A stretch of DNA of 64,000 nt from Caldifarciminota bacterium (GTDB lineage: Bacteria; Hydrothermota; Tepidihabitantia; Tepidihabitantales; Tepidihabitantaceae), in the NCBI GenBank assembly GCA_026418295.1, contig JAOABP010000002.1, forward strand, positions 90,244 through 154,243, in the 5' to 3' direction. Both the position numbers and the translations under genes were made by a program. This document shows, piece by piece, positions 36,362 through 45,102 of this stretch. Numbering within the stretch: the stretch's first letter is position 1; every line of letters starts with the position of its first letter. The notes under the pieces are model-generated. The model searched no databases and was not told the DNA's origin. It saw only the letters and a program-made list of their open reading frames with translations.

Positions 36362-39010
36362 ATGGCAGGCAAGGTAGGTATGGTAGTAAAAAACGGCGTC
36401 TTCCTCGCCATTTTAGGCGTTAATTTCCTCCCCGGTTCAGAGTTTGATCAGACTTGGAAAATTGGCGATAACAAATATCTTACTCGTATATATCCCGTTC
36501 CGGTTTTCTTCAGTTCGACCAAAGGGGAATCTCTCAAATTTATGTCCGACTCAGTCAAACGCTGCTATCCAGATGACAATACATACTGGACAGGATCTTT
36601 GGCAAAAAAAGGTAATCAGTATTCCAAATCATCCGGCACAGTAAGAGTAAGCAGTGAACCCTCTGGCGGGTCTGACTGGTGGTATCAGGGCTGGTTCAAG
36701 TTCAACCTCTCTGCTATTCCCGACAGTTCCACAATTGATACTGTTGCATTGAACTTTTATTGTTCCAACCGTTCCTCACAGATTCCCTATGCATATGTTC
36801 GTCTTCTGCCCGGTGATCCTGTTTCAGCCAGTGATCCGACATTATGGTCCTGGTTAACTACAGGTACAATCGTAAGTCCCGCACGAAGTATTGATTTGAA
36901 TTGGCAGACGCGCGGTTTGAATGCAATTGGCAAGGCAGCGGTGGAGTCCTGCCTTGGTCAGAACTGGATAGCATTCGGGTTGCATGAATTCACTTACCGC
37001 ACCGGTGCCTGGGCAGAAGTGAAAGGTCATGGAAGCGGAGAAAATACCCCGTATCTGGAGATTGCATATACCTTGCCCGCCCGATCAGATATTTCCATGG
37101 AGGAGATTCTCGAACCTGGATTTGTTTTGCCTGTGGGAACGATAGTAACGCCTACCGGACGGTGGCGTAATCGTCAGCCCCACCCGGATAATTATTATGC
37201 TTGGTTTATTTTTATAAACCCTGCGGGTCAAAGAACAACTTTGCCTGGAATTCAGGTTTTGGGACAGCGCGGTGAGAGCGATACGGTGCTTTTCTTTACT
37301 CCCTTTGCCTTTAATGATACCGGTCTCTGGATAGTCAGGTGTTCAACTTATGCTGAGAATGACATTGATCCGAACAATGATATTCGAGAACGTTATTTCC
37401 GGGTTATTCAGAATTCCGGAGGTAACTGTTTTGATGTAGCAGTTACGGAAATCACTTCGCCCGTCGGCGTGATTGATACTGGTTCAACGGTTGTCCCAAG
37501 AGCCCGCTGGCGCAATCAATCCGGCAATCCGGCGACATTTTTTGCTTACTGTGCATTGATTAACCCTGAAGGGATAAGGACATACACAAATTCGGTCCTG
37601 CTTAGTGATTTTCCCCCCTCGGCTGATACAACCATTGAATTTACACCTTATAATATCGGGTACCAGACAGGGCAGTGGGCGGTTGTCTGTTCTACAGTGG
37701 CTCTGGGCGATACAAATCCAGATAATGACTGGCGCTGGGGCAGTTTCAGTGTGGCTGCGGGCGGGGGGTCCCCGAAAGGCTGGCATGAAGTTTCTTCTGT
37801 CCCGCTACCGCCCTCCAGCAAAGCAGTTAAAGATGGGGGGTGGTTGACTTATGACCAGGGCAGCGGTCTGTTCTTTATTGCCAAAGGAAATAAGACGGGT
37901 GATTTTTATTCCTATGATCCGGTAGCAGATACTTGGCGGGAGTTGTGTTTATGGCCCGGAGGGATTGAGAATAAAGGACCGGCAAAGGGGGCGACTGGCG
38001 CAGCGGATGGTGCGGGTCATGTTTTTGCGGTAAAAGGGAACAATACACTGGGGTTTTGGTGCTACTATATCGATGGTGATTCTTGGCATCAGCTTCGTGA
38101 TGTGCCGGCAGGACCTTCTGGAAAGAAGGTCAAGGGCGGTTCAGATATGGTGGTCATAAATCAGAGTGGAAATCAGTACGTGTATCTGCTGAAGGGATAT
38201 AAGAACGAGTTTTACCGTTATCACTGTAATGGCGACAGCTGGGAACAGTTGCCAGATGCACCACAGGCACTCCATCCGAAATGGGACAAGGGTTCTTGGC
38301 TTGCATACGACGGTAACCGCTATATTTATGCGCATAAAGCCAAATATCACGAATTCTGGCGGTTTGATCTCTATACCGCCGCTTGGGACACCCATCGCCT
38401 TAAGGGTATGCCGTTTCTCAGTCGTACCGGTAAAAACAAAAAGGCAAAGGATGGTTCTAGCGGTGCCTATTTGAATGGAGGCGTTTTTGCATTGAAAGGT
38501 GGAAACACCTGTGAGTTTTACCGGTATGAACCTGAAGGTGATACTTGGACCGAACTGGAGCCGATGCCCGAGGTGGGATCTACAGGAAAGAAAAAAAGGG
38601 TTAAAGGTGGAGGAGATCTGGTGGCTATGGGGGAAAATATCCTCTATGCGCTTAAGGGTAACAAGACCCGTGAGTTGTGGTACTATTGCTATGTTCCAGA
38701 AGCAGATGCGTTGGGGAATGGCGTTCAATCTGAAATTACGACTCCTGTTTTCACGAAAGAACGGATCAGAATTTTCCCCAGCCTGGCGAGAGAAGGTGTG
38801 CTTGCGCTTGAATTTGAGGAGGAAATGCGCTTCCTGTTTCCGCTAAAAGGCGCGCTTTACGACAATGCGGGCAAGCTGGTGCAAATCTTTGCAATCGATT
38901 CTCATCGCGCCAGCCTCAATCTTACCCAATTGCCTGCAGGAATTTACTGGGTTTCACTTGAAAACCAGTCCGGATTGCGGTTCTTCCGGAAGATCATAAT
39001 TGCTCATTAG
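36362..39010 (+). CDS. Large secreted surface protein: DNRLRE-like domain, two Ig-like repeats, lysine-rich kelch-like block, sorting domain
   Basis: 882 residues. Signal peptide (about 1-25), then a jelly-roll-like DNRLRE-type domain (about 55-235: GWFKFNLSAIPDSSTIDTV, LEIAYTLPA). Two Ig-like repeats follow (about 240-460; VTPTGRWRNR..WIVRCST and VVPRARWRNQ..WAVVCST), then the six-blade kelch-like block (about 468-780; AKGNKTGDFYSYDPVADTW, LKGGNTCEFYRYEPEGDTW) and a sorting domain (LYDNAGKLVQIF, LPAGIYWVSL). The N-terminal domain differs from the 13949 paralogue while the rest is homologous, so the modules were shuffled. ATG 36362 is chosen over GTG 36347 because AAGGAGG lies between them. 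Confidence 0.85.
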   Translation: MAGKVGMVVKNGVFLAILGVNFLPGSEFDQTWKIGDNKYLTRIYPVPVFFSSTKGESLKFMSDSVKRCYPDDNTYWTGSLAKKGNQYSKSSGTVRVSSEPSGGSDWWYQGWFKFNLSAIPDSSTIDTVALNFYCSNRSSQIPYAYVRLLPGDPVSASDPTLWSWLTTGTIVSPARSIDLNWQTRGLNAIGKAAVESCLGQNWIAFGLHEFTYRTGAWAEVKGHGSGENTPYLEIAYTLPARSDISMEEILEPGFVLPVGTIVTPTGRWRNRQPHPDNYYAWFIFINPAGQRTTLPGIQVLGQRGESDTVLFFTPFAFNDTGLWIVRCSTYAENDIDPNNDIRERYFRVIQNSGGNCFDVAVTEITSPVGVIDTGSTVVPRARWRNQSGNPATFFAYCALINPEGIRTYTNSVLLSDFPPSADTTIEFTPYNIGYQTGQWAVVCSTVALGDTNPDNDWRWGSFSVAAGGGSPKGWHEVSSVPLPPSSKAVKDGGWLTYDQGSGLFFIAKGNKTGDFYSYDPVADTWRELCLWPGGIENKGPAKGATGAADGAGHVFAVKGNNTLGFWCYYIDGDSWHQLRDVPAGPSGKKVKGGSDMVVINQSGNQYVYLLKGYKNEFYRYHCNGDSWEQLPDAPQALHPKWDKGSWLAYDGNRYIYAHKAKYHEFWRFDLYTAAWDTHRLKGMPFLSRTGKNKKAKDGSSGAYLNGGVFALKGGNTCEFYRYEPEGDTWTELEPMPEVGSTGKKKRVKGGGDLVAMGENILYALKGNKTRELWYYCYVPEADALGNGVQSEITTPVFTKERIRIFPSLAREGVLALEFEEEMRFLFPLKGALYDNAGKLVQIFAIDSHRASLNLTQLPAGIYWVSLENQSGLRFFRKIIIAH

Positions 39011-39053
39011 GGCAGGGTTATTCCACATTTATTGGGGGGATTTAAATACTTAA

Positions 39054-39082
39054 TTGCCAAAGAAGTAATTATGTGTTAAAAT
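39054..39082 (+). promoter_or_regulatory. Promoter of the TPR-protein gene (near-leaderless)
   Basis: TTGCCA (39054-39059), 17-base spacer, TAAAAT (39077-39082), 9 bases to ATG 39092. No ribosome site. Confidence 0.55.
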
Positions 39083-39091
39083 AAGCCCGAT

Positions 39092-41065
39092 ATGTTTTTT
39101 TTCATTATTGGCAGTTTGCTGATTACAGTTGCGGTATTAATATTTTTGCTCATATGGTCGGAACGCAGAAATCTCAGAGCTCAGTTGAAGGCCGCACAGC
39201 TTGAGCAGATCATTGAGCGGCTGATGCCGCTGGCATATTCCAGATATTATACACGACTGGGACAGCTTCAGCGGCGTTTAGGCGTACTCTTCATTGATCA
39301 TCTGCCGATGACGATTGATTCAGAAGTTAAGAAGCTGTTTGAAGCTGGTTTGAAGTTTGCGGAGCAAAATTACTGGGATCGGGCTTATCAGATTTGGAAC
39401 GAAGGAAAGGGAAAGGTACGGGAAGATGAATTGGCAGCGCTGCACTTTCTATGTGCAGGATGTCTGGTTATGAGAGGACAGATGGCTCAGGCGCGCCAAG
39501 AATTGGGTCAGGCAGCTGAGATTTTACGGCACACCGGTAATAAAAATGGCTTGGCCGTGGTGCTGTATCTTTTGGTAACATTGAACAATGAAGAACAAAA
39601 TCGGACGTCAGTCAAAAGACAGCTTTCTGAGGTAATTGCACTCTGCCATAAGACTGGTAACGATGATCTACGGGCTAAGGCGCTGGTTCGCTTGGCAGAA
39701 GTATATCATCACGATGGACAGGATGAACCGGCAATTGATTGCCACCGACAGGCTTTGAGAGTGTTTGAACTCAAGGGGAATTTCAGTGCTGCGAGTGGTC
39801 AATACCGGTCGATCGGTGATATTCATTTAGCAAGAGGTGAACTGGATAAAGCACGGGCGGCTTATGAAGATAGTCTGCATCTGGCGAGAGAGAACCGCAG
39901 TCGCATGGCAGAGGCAGAAGGTCTTCTGGCGATTGGCATCGTCCACCGCCTGCAGCGTGATTACAAGCGGGCAATTGATGTTTTTGACCGGGCGATGCGT
40001 ATTTTTCAGGAGATTAATTATTTCAAGGGGCAGGCCCAAGTTTTGCACGAACTGGCGCTGGCGCATGAGAAGTATAATGAACCTGATATCGCTAGGGAGT
40101 TTTTTGAACAGGCACTGACATTTGCTCGGAGACTGAGGGATGCGAAATTAATAATCGATAACTTGTTAGGATTGGCGATGAATGCATTACTGCGGTATCA
40201 TCTGGAAGAGGCACAGAGGTTGATTGAAGAAGCACAGGTTACCGCAAACACGTGCGGACGGGATCAGGAAGTCGTGCGGGTAAAAATTGTCCTTGCAAGG
40301 TTTTTTATCGCCACACGTAAATTTGAGCGTGCAGTGCAGTTACTAAACGAAATCGTTGAACTGCCGGTGTCAGTGCTTGATCTTAAGCATAGGACAAAAG
40401 CATATTTAGAATTGACGCGTGCACTGATACGAAGTGGCAGAATTTCAGCGGCAGAGCGTGCATTGAAACAGTTCTGGCATCTGCTAAAAGGAATTCAAGA
40501 TGAGGAGTTGACAGCAGATGGATGGTTTGAAACCGGGCTGCTTAAATTTGTAAGCAAGGATATGGTCTCTGCCCGCAGGTTTTTTGAGCAGGCATATACG
40601 TTTCACCAGAAAGTGAATGCAAGTCGAGCGATGGCGATCGATTTGCTTTATCTGGGGAAGTTGTTGTATCAGGAGCAGATGCTGACCGAAGCACCAATCC
40701 GGCTGACTGAAGCGTTACGGATTGCTCAAGAATCGAAAGATATCAATATTCAGGCTGAGATAATTACGCTTTTAGGAGATATCAAGCACAGTCTGCATGA
40801 TAATAATAGTGCAGTCAGCAACTATAGTCAGGCGCTGGAGCTCTACCGAACGATTGGCGATGAACAACAGCAGGCTCAAGTTCTGATGAAACTAGGCATG
40901 GTGTTCTACCAAGATAGCGTTTGGGATAAGGCAAGACCCAATCTGGAACAGGCTTTAATGATTTTCCAGCGGTTGAATGACCGGAAAAATGCCGAGTCGG
41001 TTATGTCACTGTTGAATAAGATGCCGGCAGATGATATCGGTTTGAAGTTAGCTACCGGTGCCTAA
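39092..41065 (+). CDS. Membrane-anchored TPR-repeat protein
   Basis: 657 residues. One N-terminal membrane helix (FFIIGSLLITVAVLIFLLIW) followed by a positively charged RNLR stretch, so the bulk is cytoplasmic. The rest is about a dozen tetratricopeptide repeats, several with the canonical W/LG/Y/A/P pattern (AIDCHRQALRVFELKGNFSAASGQYRSIGDIHLARGELDKARAAYEDSLHLARENRS; AVSNYSQALELYRTIGDEQQQAQVLMKLGMVFYQD). The arrangement resembles LGN/kinesin-light-chain-type repeats. It is a protein-binding scaffold; no partner is identified. It lies between a surface-protein gene and tRNA-Val. Confidence 0.85.
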   Translation: MFFFIIGSLLITVAVLIFLLIWSERRNLRAQLKAAQLEQIIERLMPLAYSRYYTRLGQLQRRLGVLFIDHLPMTIDSEVKKLFEAGLKFAEQNYWDRAYQIWNEGKGKVREDELAALHFLCAGCLVMRGQMAQARQELGQAAEILRHTGNKNGLAVVLYLLVTLNNEEQNRTSVKRQLSEVIALCHKTGNDDLRAKALVRLAEVYHHDGQDEPAIDCHRQALRVFELKGNFSAASGQYRSIGDIHLARGELDKARAAYEDSLHLARENRSRMAEAEGLLAIGIVHRLQRDYKRAIDVFDRAMRIFQEINYFKGQAQVLHELALAHEKYNEPDIAREFFEQALTFARRLRDAKLIIDNLLGLAMNALLRYHLEEAQRLIEEAQVTANTCGRDQEVVRVKIVLARFFIATRKFERAVQLLNEIVELPVSVLDLKHRTKAYLELTRALIRSGRISAAERALKQFWHLLKGIQDEELTADGWFETGLLKFVSKDMVSARRFFEQAYTFHQKVNASRAMAIDLLYLGKLLYQEQMLTEAPIRLTEALRIAQESKDINIQAEIITLLGDIKHSLHDNNSAVSNYSQALELYRTIGDEQQQAQVLMKLGMVFYQDSVWDKARPNLEQALMIFQRLNDRKNAESVMSLLNKMPADDIGLKLATGA

Positions 41066-41066
41066 C

Positions 41067-41094
41067 TTGACTGTTAAAATTTTGCTGTTATGAT
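41067..41094 (+). promoter_or_regulatory. tRNA-Val promoter
   Basis: TTGACT (41067-41072), 16-base spacer, TATGAT (41089-41094), 8 bases before the first base of the mature tRNA. It shows the same geometry as the leaderless mRNA promoters. Confidence 0.85.
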
Positions 41095-41102
41095 TTTTAA
41101 AA

Positions 41103-41176
41103 GGGCGATTAGCTCAGTTGGTTAGAGCGCTGGTCTCACATACCAGAGGTCACACGTTCGAATCGTGTATCGCCCA
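41103..41176 (+). tRNA. tRNA-Val(CAC)
   Basis: Acceptor stem GGGCGAT/ATCGCCC, D arm GCTC/GAGC, anticodon stem CTGGT/ACCAG with loop CTCACAT (anticodon CAC, reads GUG), T arm ACACG-TTCGAAT-CGTGT. Discriminator A at 41176; the CCA end is not encoded. The convergent HTH gene stops 3 bases beyond. Confidence 0.97.
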
Positions 41177-41178
41177 GT

Positions 41179-41559
41179 TTACTTTTTCTTACGGGGACGT
41201 CCCCGACCTCGAGGGATATTAAGTTCAATCCGAGTCAGCCGGATTGCTTCACGAACATGGTATTCGCTTACTCCGTATTTCTTGGCAATTGTGATAAGAG
41301 GGGTGCCATTTTCATGCATTTTCAACATAGCAAGTCGCTGTGCCTTTGAAACCGTTCGATGCCAGGCGACAATTCGCTTGCCCGGTTTGATCTTCATTCG
41401 CGGGACCAGCTGGCGGATTCTTTCGCGGGATACCCCGATTGCCCGCGCCAGCTCCGCCTGAGTCATGGTAGCAACCTTTTTTCCCAGTTTTTCGATTTTC
41501 TGGATGGCGGTAAGGGGCTGATTCTTGGTCTGAGTTTGCGATGGTTTTGGTGCTTTCAT
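41179..41559 (-). CDS. Small DNA-binding protein: two HTH motifs and AT-hook-like tail
   Basis: 126 residues, very basic. The Lys/Gln/Thr-rich N-terminus leads to a helix-turn-helix (MTQAELARAIGVSRERIRQLV, about 52-72), a linker with RIVAWHRTVSKAQR, a second helix-turn-helix (PLITIAKKYGVSEYHVREAI, about 87-106) and the tail PRGRGRPRKKK, containing the GRP core of an AT-hook. AT-hooks are uncommon in bacterial regulators. A perfect 12-base palindrome (41606-41617) lies upstream of the gene. GGGAGGA precedes the ATG. Regulator or nucleoid-associated protein; target unknown. Confidence 0.8.
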   Translation of the reverse strand: MKAPKPSQTQTKNQPLTAIQKIEKLGKKVATMTQAELARAIGVSRERIRQLVPRMKIKPGKRIVAWHRTVSKAQRLAMLKMHENGTPLITIAKKYGVSEYHVREAIRLTRIELNIPRGRGRPRKKK

Positions 41560-41605
41560 TTTTTATCCTCCCTTTCTAATTCTTTTTTACTCTCATTTTC
41601 GTTAA

Positions 41606-41617
41606 TTTACCGGTAAA
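41606..41617. promoter_or_regulatory. Perfect 12-base palindrome upstream of the HTH gene
   Basis: TTTACCGGTAAA lies 47 bases before the HTH/AT-hook start codon and 10 bases after the stop of the secreted-protein gene. It could be the operator of the adjacent regulator (inference). No strong -35/-10 pair was found around it. Confidence 0.4.
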
Positions 41618-41626
41618 GCATTTATC

Positions 41627-42469
41627 CTATTTGGTAACAAGTTTGGTTACAAGCAGTGGTCTGCCAGCGCATCTGGCGACTGCAAAAGCAACTCCGGATG
41701 TGAGTTCATTGGTTTCGACTGTGAAAAAATTAATGCCGGCAGACAGTTCCCCCGAAAACAACCTTTTCTGTTGTCTGCCGGTCAGGTCGAAAATGGTGAG
41801 AATGGTATAAGCTGGAGCGTCCAGTTGTAACCTGATGGTGTGATATTTTGAGCCGGCAGGCAGTGCACTGATACTATACTGCAATGGAATGTTATTGTTC
41901 GCCTCATTAAGACCTCCGCTGCCGGCGACAAATTCAGCGTCGTCAACATAGACTACGCCTCCTGCCGGTCCTCCAGTAAAACCGTAAATCCGAAGCAGAC
42001 AGCGGGCGAAAACAGCACTGTCGGGAGCAGTATCGGTTTTACTCAGGTGCTGCCAAGTGTGAACTGCCGAGTCGGTATAAACTACCGATGTGCTTCTTAT
42101 CGCTGAAGTATCCTGTCGGCACCAAGTGATAACAAGACCCCCGCGGGCATTGACATCGTCATCATAGAACCATGCTTTGAATGTGTAGATATTTGCAGGA
42201 ATAACATTGACATACTGTCTCAGACCATAGTTGTTTCCAGTTCCAGTTACCAGACGGGTAATTTTACAGGAATATGGCGATGAGTGAATTGTGCCTGCTT
42301 CCTGTTCAATCTTTGCTTTGGTGGTGTCTTCAACTATCCAGCCGGATGGTTGTCGGGGGTTTTCCCAGTTGCTGAAGTCGCCGTTAACCAGCAGATTGCC
42401 AGTGGCAATACTGGTTACCGCTATAGTAATGACTGACAATTGCATGAACTGCCGGCGAAGGAAATTCAT
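41627..42469 (-). CDS. Secreted CBM4/9-like protein with sorting domain
   Basis: 280 residues. Signal peptide (about 1-23), then a single jelly-roll-like domain starting NLLVNGDFSNW and including KAWFYDDDVNARGGLVITW and CLLRIYGFTGG..VVYVDDAEF, the pattern of carbohydrate-binding CBM4/9-like modules. The sorting domain (LTIFDLTGRQQKRLFSGELSAGINFF) is at the C-terminus. No catalytic domain. It lies 13 bases after rplU and is the last gene of the gap-pgk-tpiA-secG-rplU run. A GAGAGGAT ribosome site precedes ATG 42469. Confidence 0.8.
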   Translation of the reverse strand: MNFLRRQFMQLSVITIAVTSIATGNLLVNGDFSNWENPRQPSGWIVEDTTKAKIEQEAGTIHSSPYSCKITRLVTGTGNNYGLRQYVNVIPANIYTFKAWFYDDDVNARGGLVITWCRQDTSAIRSTSVVYTDSAVHTWQHLSKTDTAPDSAVFARCLLRIYGFTGGPAGGVVYVDDAEFVAGSGGLNEANNNIPLQYSISALPAGSKYHTIRLQLDAPAYTILTIFDLTGRQQKRLFSGELSAGINFFTVETNELTSGVAFAVARCAGRPLLVTKLVTK

Positions 42470-42482
42470 TTAGATCCTCTCT

Positions 42483-42800
42483 TTACACCTCGTGCCCGAT
42501 TTTAGTAATCTGAATTCGAGTCAAAGGTTGTTTGTGCCCTTTTTTCCGTCGATAGTTTTCCCGGCGGATGAATTTGAAAGTGATAACCTTCTTTGCCCGG
42601 GTGTGTTCAATGATATTTGCTTCGACATAAGCATTGGGAACAGTTGGTGTCCCGACAATTGCTTTATCATCAGTTCGTACCATTAGGACATTATCGAAAC
42701 GCACGACTGTACCCGGTTCGCCTTCAAGCCGGGGTACTGTTATTTGCTCGCCGGGTTTGACTAGATACTGAAAGCCAGCAATGTTAACTACTGCGTACAT
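42483..42800 (-). CDS. rplU: Ribosomal protein bL21
   Basis: 105 residues with the full L21 fold: MYAVVNIAGFQYLVKPGEQITV, GEPGTVVRFDNVLMV, and the C-terminal KFIRRENYRRKKGHKQPLTRIQITKI. Its usual partner rpmA (bL27) is absent; a secreted-protein gene follows instead. The start overlaps the secG stop by 17 bases. Confidence 0.96.
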   Translation of the reverse strand: MYAVVNIAGFQYLVKPGEQITVPRLEGEPGTVVRFDNVLMVRTDDKAIVGTPTVPNAYVEANIIEHTRAKKVITFKFIRRENYRRKKGHKQPLTRIQITKIGHEV

Positions 42801-43104
42801 TGTCTATCCCCCTGTCAATTACAGAAACGGTATTAACATCAGCTCTGAGTGAACTACCAGTTGGCGCAGCCGATCGGATCCGGTGGGCGGACATGAGCAC
42901 CAGTCCCAAGGATGTAAGCATAAATGCCACCGCCAGGGCCGATGTAATTTTTGCCATCAATGGTGCTGCGCCACCGCCGCCGAAGATGGACTCACCGCCT
43001 CCTAAAATTGTGCCGAGTCCGCCTTTCTGCGGTTGCTGTATCAGTACCACCAGAACCAGCAGGATTGATATCAAGAGATGCAGAAATATTAGTATTGCGT
43101 ACAT
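42784..43104 (-). CDS. secG: Protein translocase subunit SecG
   Basis: 106 residues: two membrane helices (ILIFLHLLISILLVLVVLIQQ and ITSALAVAFMLTSLGLVLM) around the typical glycine-rich cytoplasmic loop QKGGLGTILGGGESIFGGGGA. Part of the SecYEG export channel. Its position after tpiA is the classic gap-pgk-tpiA-secG order. AAGGAG lies before the ATG. Confidence 0.95.
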   Translation of the reverse strand: MYAILIFLHLLISILLVLVVLIQQPQKGGLGTILGGGESIFGGGGAAPLMAKITSALAVAFMLTSLGLVLMSAHRIRSAAPTGSSLRADVNTVSVIDRGIDNVRSS

Positions 43105-43150
43105 ATATTAGCTCCTTTACAATTGAAGATTAACATTTTTTAATGTAAAG

Positions 43151-43921
43151 TCAAGAGAAGACCGATTGACCTTCCTTAAAGGAGTTGACGATGATGCTGA
43201 AGGTATTGACATCAAGGCTTGCGCCGCCGACCAGCAGTCCGTCGACTCCAGTTTGACGGATTAGTGCCATTGCATTTTCCGGTTTGACACTACCTCCATA
43301 GAGTACCCGGATATGGTCCGCAGCATCATCAAACCGGCTGCGTAACCAGAGATGAATCCAGTTATGAATTTCCGCGGCCTGATCCGGCGTGGCAGTGTGT
43401 CCCGTGCCGATGGCCCAGACCGGTTCATATGCGATATCAAGATCGGCGCTGGTTATACCCTTCAGCCCCTTTTCAAGCTGACGCCGCAGGATTTCAATTG
43501 TCTGGTGGGCGTTGCGTTCCTCGAGAGTTTCACCGCAGCAGAGAATGGGCCTGAGACCTGCCGACTGAGCTGCTTTTATCTTGCGGTTACAGATTTCGTC
43601 AGTCTCGCCAAACAGAAGGCGCCGTTCCGAATGGCCAATAATGCAGTAGCGACAGCCGAGCTCGACCAGAAACAGCGGTGAGATTTCACCGGTGAAGGCA
43701 CCGGTTGGTTCCCAGTGAACATTCTGAGCGCCTAGGGCAATTCCGGAATCGGTCAGTATTTCAGCTGCCGCGGGAAGAGATGTGAACGGCGGAAATATCG
43801 CGACTTCACAGGGCAAAGGGGGGCGCAGCAGTTTAATCAGAGAGTGAAGAAACTCCCGGGTTTCACGAATATTCTTGTGCATTTTCCAGTTGCCGGCAAC
43901 CAATGGTTGATTAATGGTCAT
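43151..43921 (-). CDS. tpiA: Triosephosphate isomerase
   Basis: 256 residues. Interconverts dihydroxyacetone phosphate and glyceraldehyde-3-phosphate. Catalytic residues visible: N and K in AGNWKMHK, His in IIGHSERR, Glu in AYEPVWAIGTG, and the phosphate loop LYGGSVKPENA. Overlaps pgk by four bases. Confidence 0.97.
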   Translation of the reverse strand: MTINQPLVAGNWKMHKNIRETREFLHSLIKLLRPPLPCEVAIFPPFTSLPAAAEILTDSGIALGAQNVHWEPTGAFTGEISPLFLVELGCRYCIIGHSERRLLFGETDEICNRKIKAAQSAGLRPILCCGETLEERNAHQTIEILRRQLEKGLKGITSADLDIAYEPVWAIGTGHTATPDQAAEIHNWIHLWLRSRFDDAADHIRVLYGGSVKPENAMALIRQTGVDGLLVGGASLDVNTFSIIVNSFKEGQSVFS

Positions 43922-45099
43922 GGTACGTCGGTGAGTGCTGCTATTCCGGGTAAATTCCGGCCTTCAAGGAATTCAAGAGTTGCACTTCCGCCGGTGGAGA
44001 GATGGCTGATTCGGTCTGCCATCCCCGCCTGTTTGAGTGCTGCCCCGGTATCACCACCGCCGGCAATGGTTATGGCGCCACGGACAGTAGCCTGTGCCAG
44101 TGCTCGGGCAATTGCGACACTGCCGTGGCTGAACGCTTGGTTCTCAAAAATGCCCATCGGACCTGCCCAGACTATGGTCCGGGCAGTGGCAATGAGATCA
44201 CAAAATATTTCAATTGTCCGGGGGCCAATATCAAATCCGGCTTCGTCGTTTCCAATCTGTTCTACCGGAACAATACGAGTGCCGGCACCATCCGGATTTG
44301 CTGCCGTTACAACATCAACTGGCAGAACCAGTTTCGGATTGTCCTTGAGTTTTTCAACTTCAGCCAGCAGTTCCGGCTCCCAGCGGGATTTTCCGATCGG
44401 AAGTCCCCGGGCTTTCAGGAAGCTGAAGGCGACTGCACCACCAAGAAGCAAGTGGTCAACGCGGGGCAGGAGATTTTTAATTACTCCTGCTTTATCCGCC
44501 ACCTTGGCGCCGCCGATTATCACCAAGAAAGGTCGCACCGGCGTCTGCAGCAGGGGTTCCAGGTATTGAAGCTCCTTCTCCACCAGGAAGCCGGCTGCTG
44601 GTTGGGCAAAAAATATCGTCATACCGGCGGTGGAGGCATGGGCACGGTGGGCGGTACCGAAGGCATCGTTGACATAGAAGTCCCCTAGCGTTGCCAGTGC
44701 CCGGGCGAAGTCCGGGTCGTTTTTTTCTTCGCCAGGATGAAAGCGCAGATTTTCGAGCAGGATGACCGAATTGGGTGGTACCCGCTGAAGGAAGCGGACT
44801 ACATCAATACCAATGCAGTCAGGGGTAAAGTGCAGATTGCCGTTTAATATTTGCTTCAGGTATTCGGCGACCGCCCTGAGGCTGTACTTCGGATCCGGTT
44901 TGCCCTTGGGTTTGCCCAGATGGGAACCAAGAATTACAGTTGCTCCCTGTTCCAGAAGATATTGAATTGTAGGTAAGGCGGAGCGAATGCGGGTATCATC
45001 AGTAATAACACCGTTTTCCCCCAGTGGAACATTGAAATCAACGCGAACAAACACCCGTCGGTCTCGAACGGGTAGACTCCGGACAGATAACTTTGGCAT
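43918..45099 (-). CDS. pgk: Phosphoglycerate kinase
   Basis: 393 residues. Transfers phosphate from 1,3-bisphosphoglycerate to ADP. Motifs: RVFVRVDFNVPL, LGSHLGKPKGK, VNDAFGTAHRAHAST, IIGGAKVADKAGV, GPMGIFENQAF, GGGDTGAALKQAG, STGGSATLEFLEG. Not fused to tpiA, unlike in Thermotoga. Three bases after gap and overlapping tpiA. Confidence 0.97.
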   Translation of the reverse strand: MPKLSVRSLPVRDRRVFVRVDFNVPLGENGVITDDTRIRSALPTIQYLLEQGATVILGSHLGKPKGKPDPKYSLRAVAEYLKQILNGNLHFTPDCIGIDVVRFLQRVPPNSVILLENLRFHPGEEKNDPDFARALATLGDFYVNDAFGTAHRAHASTAGMTIFFAQPAAGFLVEKELQYLEPLLQTPVRPFLVIIGGAKVADKAGVIKNLLPRVDHLLLGGAVAFSFLKARGLPIGKSRWEPELLAEVEKLKDNPKLVLPVDVVTAANPDGAGTRIVPVEQIGNDEAGFDIGPRTIEIFCDLIATARTIVWAGPMGIFENQAFSHGSVAIARALAQATVRGAITIAGGGDTGAALKQAGMADRISHLSTGGSATLEFLEGRNLPGIAALTDVP

Positions 45100-45102
45100 C
45101 GC

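Noticed and set aside
39092-41065. TPR protein as an extracellular signal-peptide protein
   Set aside because: The N-terminal helix is followed by arginines and no cleavage site, which fits a membrane anchor with a cytoplasmic body.
41640-41660. Short repeat coding LVTKLVTK at the end of the CBM-like protein as a recombination or attachment site
   Set aside because: Only two near copies of 12 bases within the coding sequence; nothing else supports mobility.
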